Below, piece by piece: positions 22,771-35,705 of a stretch of DNA of 64,000 nucleotides. The position numbers and the translations under genes are program-made. The DNA lies in contig JAOVFP010000017.1 of NCBI GenBank assembly GCA_025738555.1, positions 2,232,001 to 2,296,000 on the forward strand, in the 5' to 3' direction. Under the pieces are notes generated by a model. It was not told the origin of the DNA. It ran no database searches and worked only from the letters and a program-made list of their open reading frames with translations. Positions within the stretch are counted from its first letter, which is position 1. Each line of letters begins with the position of its first letter. Origin of the DNA: Cyathus striatus (lineage: Eukaryota > Basidiomycota > Agaricomycetes > Agaricales > Nidulariaceae).

Positions 22771-23597
22771 TTACGCATTGTTATGTTACAGTGCTGATAA
22801 CTTTATACACTCGTTACATACATAGGGGTCACGTCTTATATTGAATCTTCGTCGTATGACGTATAAATCGACGGCGGATAGCAGGAAACAGGTCACTTCG
22901 ATATTTTTTGCGCAAGTTGCAGTTCATGTTGATAATACTACATCCTCCGAGGTAGATTGATTAATTGACGAGAACTTTGCGTTTAATACGCTTTTAAAAT
23001 TATATGTACTCATAAACCAACTGTCCGTGTATGAAGTACAACAATGAATGTAGCAGCTGTCGTGTTGACGGGAGCAAGGAAGAAGAGGTAAGACTCCCGA
23101 CGAAACATCGACCCGGGTGCTTACAGTTACACAAGTTGTATATATTTGTACTTTGGGCTTTGGGTCCAGCGCTAACCCGGTGCCCTCTCCCAACCCTCTC
23201 CAACCATCGCCGTCGGACTCGCGCGTGCTTTCCGAACTCTCGAAGCTGTACCCACCAGCGACTCCCGTTCTCTTCAGCAATAAGTCCACCCATATCTAAC
23301 GACCCAAACCCACATAGGTGGCATAGATAACTTTCTCCATATGCACACAATTACAATCACCCCCATCACTCCAGGGACGCACAAAGCAAATCCGGTGGAT
23401 CCGTAGCCACCCAACCCGACACGTTCCAAGATCCCAGCCGGTCTCATCACAATCTTTCCTTTGTCCTTTCTCCTTCGAGATCATCCATGTGGTTGGGTAT
23501 TTATGAGGAAAGGGCGAGGGCGAGGGCGAGGGCGAGGGTGAGGGTACTTCACCACTACTCCTACTCCACCGCGTCTGCTCTACGATCCATCTAAGCA
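22771..23597. other. Intergenic region upstream of the long CCHC gene
   Basis: No supported gene. Overlapping minus-strand frames at 22924-23350 lack any family signal. A short GGGCGA repeat sits at 23512-23545. Confidence 0.45.
23512..23545 (+). repeat. GGGCGA hexamer repeat upstream of the long CCHC gene
   Basis: Four perfect GGGCGA units are followed by GGGTGA and GGGT, about 55 bases before the ATG at 23598. Confidence 0.75.
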
Positions 23598-26500
23598 ATG
23601 ACGCTTAAACCTACCTTCAAGCAAGAGCCCCAGAATATCAATATGCGCCCTCCTCAGGCTCCATCTATCAACGGTGGTAATAGGACCTCCACTGTCGTGA
23701 AGCGGGACGAAAACGACACCACAGGTCCTCCCGCTCTCCCTTCTTCCAGTGACGCGCTCAGAGGCACGAAGAGGAACAACATCCACCTCGACGCTCCCGC
23801 TTCGTGCCCTCCCCCAGCGAAGAAGGTCAATAGGTCTATTAAAAAGGAGTAAGTGGCACCCTTATCTCATTTTACGACAAGGATCTTAATGCTCAGTAGA
23901 ATCGATGTACCTGACGCGTCGACTTCAAGCGGCAATGCAGTGGCTAGCTCTTCCAAGCGCGTTGCAGGTTCTACTTTGCTTACAAATGGGAAAAGCGCGT
24001 CCGTAGGCGGGAAACAGTCAAAAGCTGATGTTAAGAAAGAGTAAGTCTCGCACGTCCCCATGAACGTCCCCATCTAACGAATCTATTAGAATCGATACGG
24101 AGATGCCAGATGCTTCTGCTCCCAGTGTCACTATATGCGCTGATAGAAAGCCTGTGCCCTCCACGCATTCTGCCCTGGGCCGCATTCCCAAGTACCCAAG
24201 CACGAAGAATGAACCTATAGCCAACTCGACCGGACAATATACGACCCCTAGTGTCAAGAAAGAGCAAGTACCCTCCCTCCCTCCCTAATCACGATGAACT
24301 AGCCTTACGACATCACAATATAGAATCGACGAATCCATGGTCGACGCATTTCTATCGACTGTCAAAGTCGATTTATCCACCTACACCACGCAGCGGAATC
24401 CTACCGCCTCCAGTTCCACCATGAAGGTGAAGAAGGAACAGGATAAAACTCCTACCATTAAGAAAGAGTAAGGATCCTCTCTAGAGTACGATAACGAGTC
24501 TGACAACTTGCAGGATCGATGAACCAATGATAGATGCTCCTTCGCTCATGGTGGATTCCGCGAGGCAGGAGAGAAAGCCTATTCTGGGTCGAATTCCAAA
24601 GGTTTCCAGTGTAAAGGATGAGCATTGCACTTCTTCGGATGTACTGAAGCGGGATAAGAGTCCTATTGTTAAGAAAGAGTGAGGGATTTCGTTGTTCAGT
24701 GCAGTGGGAATCTGACGAGTAGGTTAGGACTGAAATGACTACCTTACAAGCCTCTTCGTCGGGAAAAGTGGTTGCGTCTGTTACACCCACCAAGCCCACC
24801 AACTCCACTCCACTTCCTCCAAGGGCGAAGGAACTTGCATCCTCAGGAGTCGAACCTACGACTGCAGCCAAGAACGTGTAAGTCGACCATTTGTAACTTG
24901 GGGACGGACCAAATCTGATCAGTCAATTAGGATGAATGTGCTTGATGCTCCTTCGTCATCGCCGAAAGTGGATTCTGCGAGACAAGAGAGAAAATCTATT
25001 CTAGGTCGAATTGCCAAGGTTTCTAGTGTAAAAGATGAGATTTGCACTTCCACTAGTGTACTGGGGTTGGATAAGAGACCTATTGTTAAGAAAGAGTAAG
25101 GGCTTTCTAAGTTCAGTGCAGAAGGAATCTGACGAGTTGGCTAGGACTGAAACAGTAAGCGTACAAGCTTCTCCTTCGTCGGGAAAGGTGGCTGCGTCAG
25201 TTACGTCCACAATACATGCCAAGCCCACGCCTGCTCCCTCTCTCCCGGTGAAAAAGGCTACAGCCTCCCTAGGAACAGGAGTTACGACCGCAGCCAAGAA
25301 TGTGTAAGTCATCTATCTGTAACTTGGGGGACGAACTGAATCTGACTGGTCAATTAGGATGGATGTAATGCCTCCCCCTTCGCTGAAAGTGAATTCTACG
25401 ATGCAGGAGAGAAACCCTATGCTAGCTCGCATTCCCAAGATCCCAAAGATTCAAAATGTGGTTTTGAACTCCCAGGTGGAGAACCGTATTACTCCAACTT
25501 TTAAGAAAGGGTGAGTATCCTCATTTATGAATGTGGTGGATTGAGTCTGACGAGTTTACTGCTTATTAGGGTTGATCCGGTGGATGTATTAGTTAAGGAA
25601 GAAGCTGGATCCATGAATCTCAAGAACGGACAGGATGCAAAGTGTACTACTTCCTTGCACACCCCGGTTCTAGCTTGCAATGTGGAAGGTGTTGGTGGGG
25701 CCCCACCTAAAGGCTCGAACACGCAAGGCGTGCTGAGGAATGCCACCACGCGTTCCAGCTCCGCTGCACTTCAGCCAAAGACGCAATCAACTACACCAGC
25801 CCCCCAATTCCAAATCCAAGCAAAAACCACACCCGACATTCCACCAGCAATCCAAGGCCTGGAACACCACACGCTCTTCGAATACATCCACAACATCTCC
25901 CGCTCCGTCTGGAAGCAGCACTTCCACAAAGCGCACTTCTGGGTGCTCATAGGCGACGATAAGGGGTCCAATAAGGATACTTTCATGCTTGCTAAATCGG
26001 AGTTTGTGGTTGATGTTCTTCTGTCTGCGCTTAATGACGAGGAGGAGGAAGTGGATTTTGTGGCTATCCCAGCTACGATGTCCGTTCCTAGGAATCTGTC
26101 GTACAGAGTTCCCCATCCCATACTCGTTACTGGTGCGTCAGCGAGATTGACGAAGGAGCTGGTGGAGAGGAGATACATTGATACCGAGTGGGGGTGGTTG
26201 GCTATATTCCCTGCGCATTTGCCCGTTACGCGGTTTATAATGTACCTCCGTGTTCCACTCCGCGATTCGCCCGAAAATAGGGAAGAAATACAAACCGTCA
26301 TCCGGGACAAACTCCGCTCTATAAAAGAATTCCACCAGTTTGTAGACCAGCACTCTACGAATCCACGACTTCTAAAGCTACCTAAAGAGCGGAGAGTCGA
26401 GGGTATCCTGTCCTCTATACGTGCTGTACCGCTCGATGAGATGATTGAGAATGGGTTGCCTGTGATCATGTGGCGGATTTACATGCATCCCATTAGTGCT

Positions 26501-26707
26501 AATGCGGAATTTCATTGGAGTGTGCTTGTTAAGGAGTTGAGGGATATGAGGTTTGTAGGGTCCACATGGATCGCGGAGCCTGTGCGTGCGGGGGTGTATC
26601 GGTGCGATAGGTGTAAAGGACTTGATCATCCTACCGATATGTGTCCTGTTGGGGAGTATCCTGGGTACTGGCGGCGTGCTATAACGGAGAGTGGGCGGAA
26701 ACTTTGA
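23598..26707 (+). CDS. Long zinc-knuckle (CCHC) protein with a tandem-exon array (copy 3)
   Basis: Ten exons: 23598-23848, 23900-24040, 24090-24263, 24324-24467, 24514-24678, 24728-24877, 24931-25095, 25145-25303, 25358-25510 and 25570-26707. They sum to 880 codons (879 residues). All eight internal exons are multiples of three (141-174 bases) with phase-2 ends, so each can be gained or lost without a frame change. Exons 5-6 and 7-8 are a duplicated pair. Six exons end in (V/I)KKE with the Glu codon split by the intron, which matches the SUMO-attachment consensus. The intron after exon 3 starts GC instead of GT. The last exon holds the family domain (HPILVTGASARLTKEL, VIMWRIYMHP) and a C-x2-C-x4-H-x4-C knuckle at about 846-859. 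Copies 1 and 2 lack the array. Function is unknown. Confidence 0.75.
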
Positions 26708-26775
26708 ACATGGCCAAAGGTGAAGAGAAGAACTACAATTGTATTATCCACTATTATACATCATAAAACGTACAA

Positions 26776-28427
26776 TCAAATCATCCCTTCTAATACCCTC
26801 TCCCCATTCTCAATCCACCATCTCTCAGCCTCCGCCTCAGCATCATATCCAAACGCAATCCGACTCCTAGCTCGATCAGCCCACAAATTAGCATTCCCCA
26901 CACTCTCTTCCTCATTTACGCTTTCCCCTTTCGCCTCTCGCAAAGCAATCTGCATACCCTGGCGCATCGATGTGTCTCGTGCCTCTTGCTCCGGCCCATC
27001 AGGATAATGAAATATTCTTTGGTTCATGCGGGATGCGAGTTGGGTTTCTGTTGCGCGTGCTTTGCGGATTAGTTCGTACGCTTTGAGGAAGGCGGGGATT
27101 TGGGCGGGGGAGGTGAGGTTGGTCAAGAGGGTCCCTAGGACTGATGCATCTTCGATCTATGGGGCGGGACGTTAATTAGGTGGGATTTAGTGGGGAAGGG
27201 GAGACGTACGGCCATTGCTGCTCCTCGTGCGCGGTATGGCTTTACTGTGTTCAGTAGGGTGAATGATGGGAATGGAGGGTGATGCTTACGAGCATAGGGT
27301 GACATGCGTCTCCGAGGAGAGTGAGCTTGCCTGAGGGATGCGTCCAGGTGTCCAGCGGTTCGCGGTCCATCAACGACCAAATATATGTAGAGGGGACGAG
27401 CTTTAACAGTCTCACGACGCTGTGTAACGTATCAGACTCGCCTCAGTCAGCTGAAAAAGAAGCATACCGAGGCTCGAATTCTTTGAAATCGTCCCGCATA
27501 ACTTCGCAATCTCCTGGCCTGACATTTTCATTATTATCCCTTGAAGGAAAGAGCATCACGATATTATACAACTTCTTCAGACGCTGCAATATCCCGCTCA
27601 GAAATCATATTCAACATCGCAAAGTAGACAGGCATGCACGACGCAATATCCCACCAAATGCCTCGTAGGCCCCATCCATACAGTCGCAACAGGCTGATCT
27701 ACAAGGATCTTCAGCTCCGAGTCTTTGATCATCTCTTCCGTCGGGATTAACGCTCGGTACGCTGCGTCTCCTGTGGGCTTGGGACGGTCGGGGGCTCCGA
27801 CGACGATGTCCCGCAGGTGGCTCTTCATACCGTCGGCACCAATTATGAGGTCTGCGTGGATTGTTTCTCCGGACTGGAGTGTTACGCTGGGTAAAGATGG
27901 GTCTACAGAAGTTACTTTGGAATTCATGCGGAGGGTTATATGTGGAAGGGCGATGTCGAGGAGCATTTGAGCGAGGTCTGCGCGCTGGGATGTGATTCAG
28001 AGTTGCAATGAACAATAAGAGATGTGCGAGCGTTACGTGGACGTGGTAGTATGGCGATCCATTGTCCTTCTCTATGTTGTCTCCCCACTTCGCCCATCCC
28101 ACAAGTTCACCATTTTGATCTGCAATACGTCTCAGCGAACCAGCCAAAGAGATAACTGCAAACCATACATCGACGCAAACACAACTCCTGAGGCACAACC
28201 GCGACTTCTTTAAGTCTTTCACCCAGCCCCCATCGAATTAGAAGCCGGGTGACGTTAGATGTAAGCTGTATTCCCGCGCCCACTTCTTCGAAGGTGGATG
28301 CAGCTTCGAGGACGGTAACGTTGTGACCTGCTCTGCCTAGAGTGTAGGCTGTGGATAGGCCGCCTATTCCCCCACCTACGATGATGATGCGGATGGGGGT
28401 CTGAGCTTGAGTGGTGGAGTGTGCCAT
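26776..28427 (-). CDS. FAD-dependent monooxygenase, salicylate hydroxylase-like (copy 2)
   Basis: Exons 28427-28169, 28119-28037, 27984-27640, 27583-27468, 27419-27290, 27239-27210 and 27156-26776 have exactly the lengths of copy 1 and give 447 residues. The GGGIGG, GADGMKS and GDACHPM motifs are present, and the protein is nearly identical to copy 1. No stop or frameshift was seen, so both copies look functional. The stop is 69 bases from the stop of the long CCHC gene, the mirror image of the arrangement at 3.3-3.5 kb. Role as for copy 1: a predicted flavin hydroxylase of unknown substrate. Confidence 0.9.
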
Positions 28428-29289
28428 GGTGCGTTATAGTAAGTGATTCTGCGAGCCCGGGAGTTATATATATCCAATGTTCCATTGCTGATCATTCATA
28501 AGGTAGCTAAGAATACAGCAAGAGAAAGCAAGAGCCAATGGTGGGCTTAGTTAGGCGTAGTCCGGGAGTAGAGATTAGTAGGAGCGATTAAGCAGCTGTG
28601 AAGCATCAATATGTCCATCCATTTTTCTACTCTGCACAAGGTGCGTCACTCCTACTTGTAGTAAGTAAACCCAAATAAGTTATATGAAATGTCGTGTCCG
28701 TAGGGGACCAAGAGCAAAGAAGGAGCTGGATGTCCGTCATCTTGTGGGCGTGAAGCCGTAGGCGAAATAGAAGAGAAGAATGTTACACACCTCAATAAAG
28801 TCCGTGGCAGCGCCTGTCTGGATGTCTTGTTGACATTGACAATTTGCTGACAATATCATAATACGAAGTATAAGGCCTGTCGAAGTACGTAAGTACTTAC
28901 TAGCAGAAGCTGAGCAGAAGTAAAGCAGAAGCCTTTTTGATGACTAGGTTCAACGAAACAATCCCCTCAGATCCCCTCCCACGAGCGCGTCCACGCCGCA
29001 CGGAGCTCGAGGACTTTGCTCCGGAGTCCGTGCGCACTTCATCTGAATTCTGATATGCTAGATCTTCAGGAGGGATTATTGGCCGAGGCGCAAGATATTT
29101 TCCTCCACTGTAAAAAAATTCGCAGCTCGGATCCTCTTTATGCTACGTTGACTAAAACAGTTCTGAACCATATTTTAACGGATAGTCTAGGTATGTGCTC
29201 AGCTTCGTTATCGTATAAGTATAGGACAGTAGTAGATACATAGAAGAGACAATAATAAAAATGAAAGCGCACCAGATGGCCGCAATAAA
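28428..29289. other. Intergenic region between two FAD monooxygenase genes
   Basis: A TATATATA motif near 28463-28472 is the likely promoter of the gene ending at 28427. A 75-codon plus-strand frame at 29016-29243 has no recognisable family. Nothing else is supported. Confidence 0.5.
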
Positions 29290-30956
29290 CTAAAGCATGC
29301 TATATTCTAAAACCCCCCCTTTCAAAACTGCATCCCCGTTTTCCGCCCACCACTTCACCACCGCCTCATCTGCATCATACTCAAACTGGGCCCGACACAG
29401 AACCCGATCCGCCCATAAATTAGCATTCCCCTCACAATCATCCGTCACACACTCTCCCCGAAGCTCGCTCAAAGCAACCTCCATACCGTGGCGCATCGAT
29501 GCGTCCCTAGCCTCTTGCTCCGGCCCGTCAGGATGATGAAATATCTTCTGGATTTTGCGCGATGCAAGCTGCGTTTCTGTTGCGCGTGGTTTGCGAATTT
29601 GTTCGTAGGCCTTGAGGAACGACGGAATTTGCCTAGGGGAGGTAATTTTGGTGAAGAGGTGTCCTAGGACTGCGGCATCTTCAACCTTTGCGGGGTTAAC
29701 TGTGGATCATGGGATGTCACGGGAAGGGACTTACGGCCATAGCTCCTCCTTGAGCACGGTATGGCTAGGCATATTTAGTAATGTAAAAGATAACAACATA
29801 TGACACAACTTACAAGCATGGGGTGGCACGCGTCCCCAAGGAGAGTGAGTTTGCCTGACGGATGATTCCAGCTGTCCAGAGGTTCGTGGTCCATTAACGA
29901 CCAAACAAATGTTTCCGGAACAAGTTTCAATAATCTCGCAACGCTATCTAACATGTCAATTTCAACCTTTCCTGAGCTGAGAACAAGGCACATACCGAGG
30001 CTCAAACTCCTTGTAATCATCCCGCATAACATCACAATCCCCTGGCCTAACGTTATCATTATCTTCCCGAGAAGGATGAAGCATCGCAATATTGTACAGC
30101 TTCTTCGCACGCTGTAACATATCAAATTAGAAAATCTTATTCAACATCTCATCACAGGCCATTCAGACATACCAGGCAATAACCAACCATGTGTCGATTA
30201 TGCCCCATCCAAACCGTCGAAGAACCCCGATCCACAAGTTGCTTCAACTCTGGGTCTTTCATCATTAGGTCTGTCGGGATTAAAGCTCTGTAGGCGGAAT
30301 CACCCGTCGGCTTTGCACGGTCGGGGCCACCGACGACAATGTCTCGTAGGCGACTTTTCACGCCATCCGCACCGATTATTACGTCCGCGCTGATGGTTTC
30401 TCCCGATTGCAATGTTACGCTGGGTGCCCATGGGTCTACGTTCGTGACCTTGGAGTTCATACGGAGGGTTATATATGGACGGGCTAGGTCGATTAACATA
30501 TTGTGCAGGTCTGCTCGCTGGGAAGCGATTGATACTGGGAAAGAGGAGAAAATGAAGACGACGACGTACATGGATGTGGTAGTATGGTGAACCATAGTCC
30601 TTCTCCATCTTGTCTCCCCATTTCACCCATCCTATCAGTTCGCCATTCTTATCTAAATACGTGTGAGTGTATCAATAAAATGAATAGCCATAAAACATAC
30701 ACCGACGTAAACAGAGTTCCTGAGGAACAACTGCAAGTTCTTTAAGTTTATGACCTATTCCCCATCGAATAAGAAGTCGAGTGACGTTGCACGAAAGCTG
30801 TAATCCAGCACCCGAGTCTTCGTTGAACGTGGAGGCAGTTTCTAGAACTGTAACATGGTGTCCTACTCGTCCTAGAGTATAAGCTGCGGACAAGCCACCT
30901 ATTCCTCCACCTACGATGATGATGCGAATGGGAGATTGAACAGTGGGGTGTGCCAT
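29290..30956 (-). CDS. FAD-dependent monooxygenase, salicylate hydroxylase-like (copy 3)
   Basis: Seven exons (30956-30701, 30652-30570, 30517-30173, 30111-29996, 29943-29814, 29764-29735 and 29685-29290) give 451 residues. Internal exon lengths equal those of copies 1 and 2. The first exon is one codon shorter and the last is five codons longer, adding a GGVLEYSML-like tail. The GGGIGG, GADGVKS and GDACHPM motifs are intact. It is clearly more diverged than copies 1 and 2 are from each other, so it predates their duplication. The same strand and adjacent position to copy 2 suggest an older tandem duplication. Confidence 0.9.
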
Positions 30957-33292
30957 GATGACGGGCTAACCGATTAGCATGTTCCGGTTATAAGTAAAAT
31001 GCCATGGATGGTAATGAAAAAGGAGCAGGCGAAAAAGCACATTGTGCACGCAATGCAGATTACGAGCGATTAGGTTGCGAACACGTCAATTTCTCAGCAA
31101 TTGTCTTACACACTACGGCTGGATTGAATGAAGAATACCGTAACTGCGTAAGGGTACGTACTTGTCTGGTGTGGTGCACCGAATTGGAATGGTTTATTAT
31201 GAATTGCCGATGTCAGGGTGCATAGGAGCTACACAGGTTGTGAACAGGAGACCATTCACCAAAGGGCAACGAGGAATGTCCGAGAGGAGATACCAAAGTC
31301 CCATAACGTGTACGATAGAGGTCTTGGCTGCACTTATTTTTAATATACTATAGAAAGATTGTGAGCAGACGGTTATCATAGCCCAGCTGCAGTCGGAGGC
31401 ATCGGAGGTCGGACGCACTGTGAGCAACGACTAGCACTAGGATTAAATCAATGACGCCGGTCAGGGGCGGAATCGTATACTTCGGTGATCTGCTGCAAGG
31501 AATAAAATTCGAGACCTACTGCGCACTAGCATTCATATCACCAACGGGGAAATGATATAGCAGGGCGTGTATAAGGACTTGCTGAACTGCCGATCATGGT
31601 TTTCTGTGGGACAATCCCTGGATCATGGCACACATGATTTAGTTTTTTGGTCACCGAAAATTGAAGTATGTTTATCAATGATGTGCTAAGGATAGACGAG
31701 TTCCTTGAGAAAATTGAAAAGCAAAGAAAGGAATACCAACATATTACCTCAAATTTCAGATGTGCTGCGTCTGTCTGAACTCTGGAACCTCGTTGATGTT
31801 GGTAGTCGAAGTCGAAGTTACGCGGGTCTATATAATTTGTTGTGATTTGTCTTGATTGTTGCGAGTAAACATACTATTAGTAGTATTATATTCCCACAAG
31901 GGCTGTGCGCGGAGAGCGGCGGACGCGGCCGGCGCTTTTTTCCAACCAACTTCCAACTTGCTTCTTCTTCTCATGTTGTTCAGAAGTTTTCTAGCATTAA
32001 CCATACCGAACTTCCGGCATATTATATTTCAGTACTAAAAGCGCGTTGGTATGTCACTATAATTAGATTATCGATGGACCTACGCAGAAGTAGGAGTCGG
32101 ACATTCTATTTTGAAGTCAAAGTCGAACATCAGCATTCTTTTCATTGGCATCGTGCTGCTCGCATACTACATATGGTCTGTATAGGTTTTACGATCATAA
32201 ACTTGCATTCAGTGTGGTTATATCTTATGGTGCGCTCGTTTTCCCTACTTACGACCACTTACGACCACCCAACTGAGTTTTCCCCTCGTCGGCTATCGCA
32301 CATTCAGCATTAATTCGACATATTCCTTATGCTTAATTATCTATATTAAACCTCAAAGAACTAGGTAAGTTTATTCGCTTCTATACAAACCTTAAGGTTT
32401 AGAGTGTAGATTATTGTGTAGACATCAGCTCGGGAACCAATTTAATTTACCAGAACACGTTCTCGTCAGTCTCTTAAAACATGATCCAAAGTTCTACGAA
32501 TCACCCCATTTTTTCTTCTCTGAAATCGGCGAAACTTGAGGACATCAAAACCACAGCGTCTAAAATTTCGATGCACATTCACATTGTGGTATCACACCCG
32601 GATCACGAATCTGAAGAACCAGAGGAAACATACGAGTTAACCACCGAATGGCTCTCGACACGATGTTCCGACATCGTCGTTGATTATAACTTTGGTGAAT
32701 ACTTATCCGGAGGACTCAGGTGACTCACCCTTGACATTACTTACAAGTTACTTCAGTCACATTCGAAATGACTCGCCTGAAGCGAAACGAAGTATACATT
32801 CCTTTCGACTACGTTAAAGGTTAAAAGGAACGAAAGTTGTCTACCTGTGACTTTGATTCTTACTAGGTGGATTAATGTTGAAATTAAGGGCTGATAATAC
32901 ATACGAAACCGTTATGCAGCGTCTGGCCCCGAAAGATATATGCTATGAAAAGTCCCGCTAATTTGGTGGTATTTTCAGAATGGACCGACAATGATTATAT
33001 ACCATTTTTGAGTAAGTATATAGACGCTCATATGGTAAATAAAGATATATTCTTTCTGGATGTGCAGTTCTTCGTTTTATGCAGAAAGCCTTACATTTGA
33101 AGAAACATAATCCTTAACTTGAAGTGTATCAGGTGCCCGTAGTGGTTGTGCGGTGGACGACGTAAACTCACACTGTAACAGGAAGGCGGTGGCGTGTGCA
33201 AATGCTTAAATTTGTACGTCAAGTGACTACTAAACTTAAAATTTGCTTAATGCCAAGGTTCACCATCTTCCAAGTTCTGTTTTCTCACTACT
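30957..33292. other. Long intergenic region with a probable F-box gene relic
   Basis: No intact gene is recognised. An 80-codon frame at 32481-32723 (ending DYNFGEYLSGGLR) is unassigned. Bases about 32850-32880 (GACTTTGATTCTTACTAGG then TGGATTAATG) resemble the last exon of the downstream F-box genes, with stops, suggesting a relic of a further family member. Bases 31000-32400 hold only short frames. Confidence 0.4.
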
Positions 33293-35172
33293 ATGTCATC
33301 TGACGATCAACACGCCATCACTAGAGTTCAGACAAACCTTCACCGAACTCCAATCCACAGATGTCCCGTAGAAATCCTCGTTTATATCTTTTCATTCTTG
33401 ATCCACTCGCACGAACAAAGGAGCTTCAGAAGAGTCAAGCCGTTCCTCTTAACCAGCATCTGTCAGAAATGGGCAGACATAGTTAACAATACTCCTAGTT
33501 TATGGACACGTATCCGTGTTCAGGTGCTACATCAGGACGAAGAATGTGAAACTCTCATTCGAATGATTCAAGGTATAGATGACGAGCAGGACTACGAACT
33601 TGACGAAGAAAGGGAAGATCAGGAAGAAAATGACAACCAGGAATTCAGCGAATACGAGGAATATGATAATAACGAATCCGAGGAAGAAGACGGATTTGAC
33701 GAATATAAAGAATTAGAAAATGCGCATGAAGTCGCAATAGTAAAGGCGTTTACAGTGGAGATGATTACGAAATGGCTATCTAGATCGGGAAATATGCCTT
33801 TAGACATTTCTATCGAAGTTATGGAAGAAGGAATAGTGGATAGCGCCCTTGATGATGTTCACGGAGAATGGAGTACTGACAAATGTAAAGATGTTTTATC
33901 TGACATTTTCAGGCCCTTTTTACCATATGCAGGACGATGGAGATCTCTTCACCTTCCGCTTCACAATGAAATTTTATACCCTCTCAGTGAAATTATTGCA
34001 TCTGGTGATCCGCCGCTCCCTGTGCTCACTTCACTGGAGTTTCGGAAAATTAGCAGTCACGCATCGACATGGCCAAATCTTAGTGGCCTCAGCTCACTGC
34101 GTTCCTTGAAGATCTTCCACTTGCGAATCACACATCCCCTGCCCAACCTTAATGTACAATGGAGCAACTTGACGCGATTTGCGTGTAACACCCCAATAAG
34201 TGTCGAATGCATTAGGGCAATTCTGATGAAATGTTCCTCGGCGGTTGATATTGCTTTCGACTCAGTATCCACTGAGCCAGTGGATCTCAGTGATTCGCCC
34301 ACCAACTGGGACACTATAGAATATGTCCCATTCCACCCGGTAGGACAACAGGAAATATGTCTCCCACATCTTCAAAATCTGGTCATTTGCATACAAGAAA
34401 CTAAGCAATATGACGATGATTCACTGGATGCACTGTACCCAGTGTTCCACAATCTTAAAACTCCGTCGTTGCGCACCCTCGTTATAGAGGAACAATTTAA
34501 TCCCCTTGTTTCCTTCAATGTCCTAAAGGAATTTATCGAGAAATCCAAGTGTACTCTTAAGAAGTTAACTCTTAACGGAATCTGCGGGTACGAATCTGAA
34601 GGGCACTCAATGCAAGACTTGGTCTCATTTTTGGCTACGCTGGCGAATCTGGAAGAATTAACCTTGCATGTATCAAAGGATTCGAATTTGCATGCACTGT
34701 GGACAACGCTATGTAATAGCACGCGAGAATTTTTACCTTTCATGAAGACGTTTCACTATAAAGGGCCCTATCACTTTATTTTAACAAATCTTGTGGACAT
34801 GTTGCAATACCGGTGGTATTCACATAACCCTGACACCCCCCGCCTTGAACGAGTAATATTACAGATGAATCATAATTTTTATAAAGAACCTAAAGTATAT
34901 CCTGGGGTCGACTGTGCCAGTAATGCCGAAGTCATCACGAACATCCAAAATATGATCAAGGAAGGAATGTCGGTTTGTATCACTGGAGTTTGGAAAAAGG
35001 GCGACGTGGTTGGATTTTGTAACAGATAGTGAGACTTTTCAATCATCACCTGTTCCTCGTGAATTGACTGTTCGACAGCAACTTTGATATTTATGCGGAC
35101 GACCCGTATAACACGCTTATGAGTCATTTTGGATATGTTAGTCGTAACTCTGATTCTTATTGGGCGGATTAA
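33293..35172 (+). CDS. F-box protein, tandem family member 1
   Basis: Exon 1 is 33293-35028 and exon 2 is 35079-35172, giving 609 residues. The N-terminal F-box (about residues 22-75, from HRCPVEILVYIFSFL to TPSLWTRIRV) should bind Skp1 in an SCF ubiquitin ligase. A strongly acidic linker follows at about 96-143. A long C-terminal region with weak leucine-rich repeat character is the likely substrate-binding part. The apparent TAG at 35027-35029 overlaps a GTGAGA donor (GATA|GTGAG). Splicing to the CAG at 35076-35078 forms a Tyr codon and adds about 31 residues ending in SDSYWAD. The same arrangement holds in the next gene. The family is typical of large, fast-evolving F-box sets in agarics. 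Confidence 0.8.
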
Positions 35173-35705
35173 TGCTTGGGTATCTTTGCGATTATGTGGA
35201 GAAGTGGCTTGCTCAATAACTTGTGTATTTCAGTTTTGCTTTACTTTAAAAGAAATTCATACCCCATAAGATTTTACTCTTGAGAAGTTAGTCCTCCCTA
35301 TCACATATCTCATGGACTGCATGTAGTGCGGGGTACCTCAGTGCTACCAAACAGATATGGATCATAATAAGTTCCACAATTGTCTGTCTTGCCAGTTCTG
35401 CAAAATTTCTCTAGATACGTAACTCCCGAGTCCGAGTCGCAATTAAATCGCAATTTCAGATTAACTGTCATGCGATCGAAATATAATATTCTTGAATAAG
35501 TATACGTTTGTAAACTCCTTCTGAAAATGTAGAAAGTCTTGGAAGCGCGAGCTCCCTGTAGGCTGTGGTCCGTGGCCCTGAGCGCCGCGTGTCATTGGCA
35601 TCAATCACAATGTGGTGGCACAACGTGTACAAATATTGCAAACCCGGATCAACGTTCAGCATATCAACACCACTTGGTTTTTGCAGAGTTCCCTTGCCCA
35701 CTACC
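35173..35705. other. Intergenic spacer between F-box genes 1 and 2
   Basis: No gene. The last 40 bases (CACTTGGTTTTTGCAGAG to the ATG) are conserved upstream of F-box gene 3, so promoter/leader sequence was duplicated with the gene. An upstream in-frame extension from 35565 is open but not conserved. Confidence 0.5.

Noticed and set aside
25771..26469. A 232-codon minus-strand frame opposite CCHC copy 3
   Set aside because: It is a shadow of the last exon. The sense frame aligns with two paralogues.
35565..35705. N-terminal extension of F-box gene 2 from an upstream start
   Set aside because: The extra 47 codons are not conserved in genes 1 and 3, whose starts align with the ATG at 35706.
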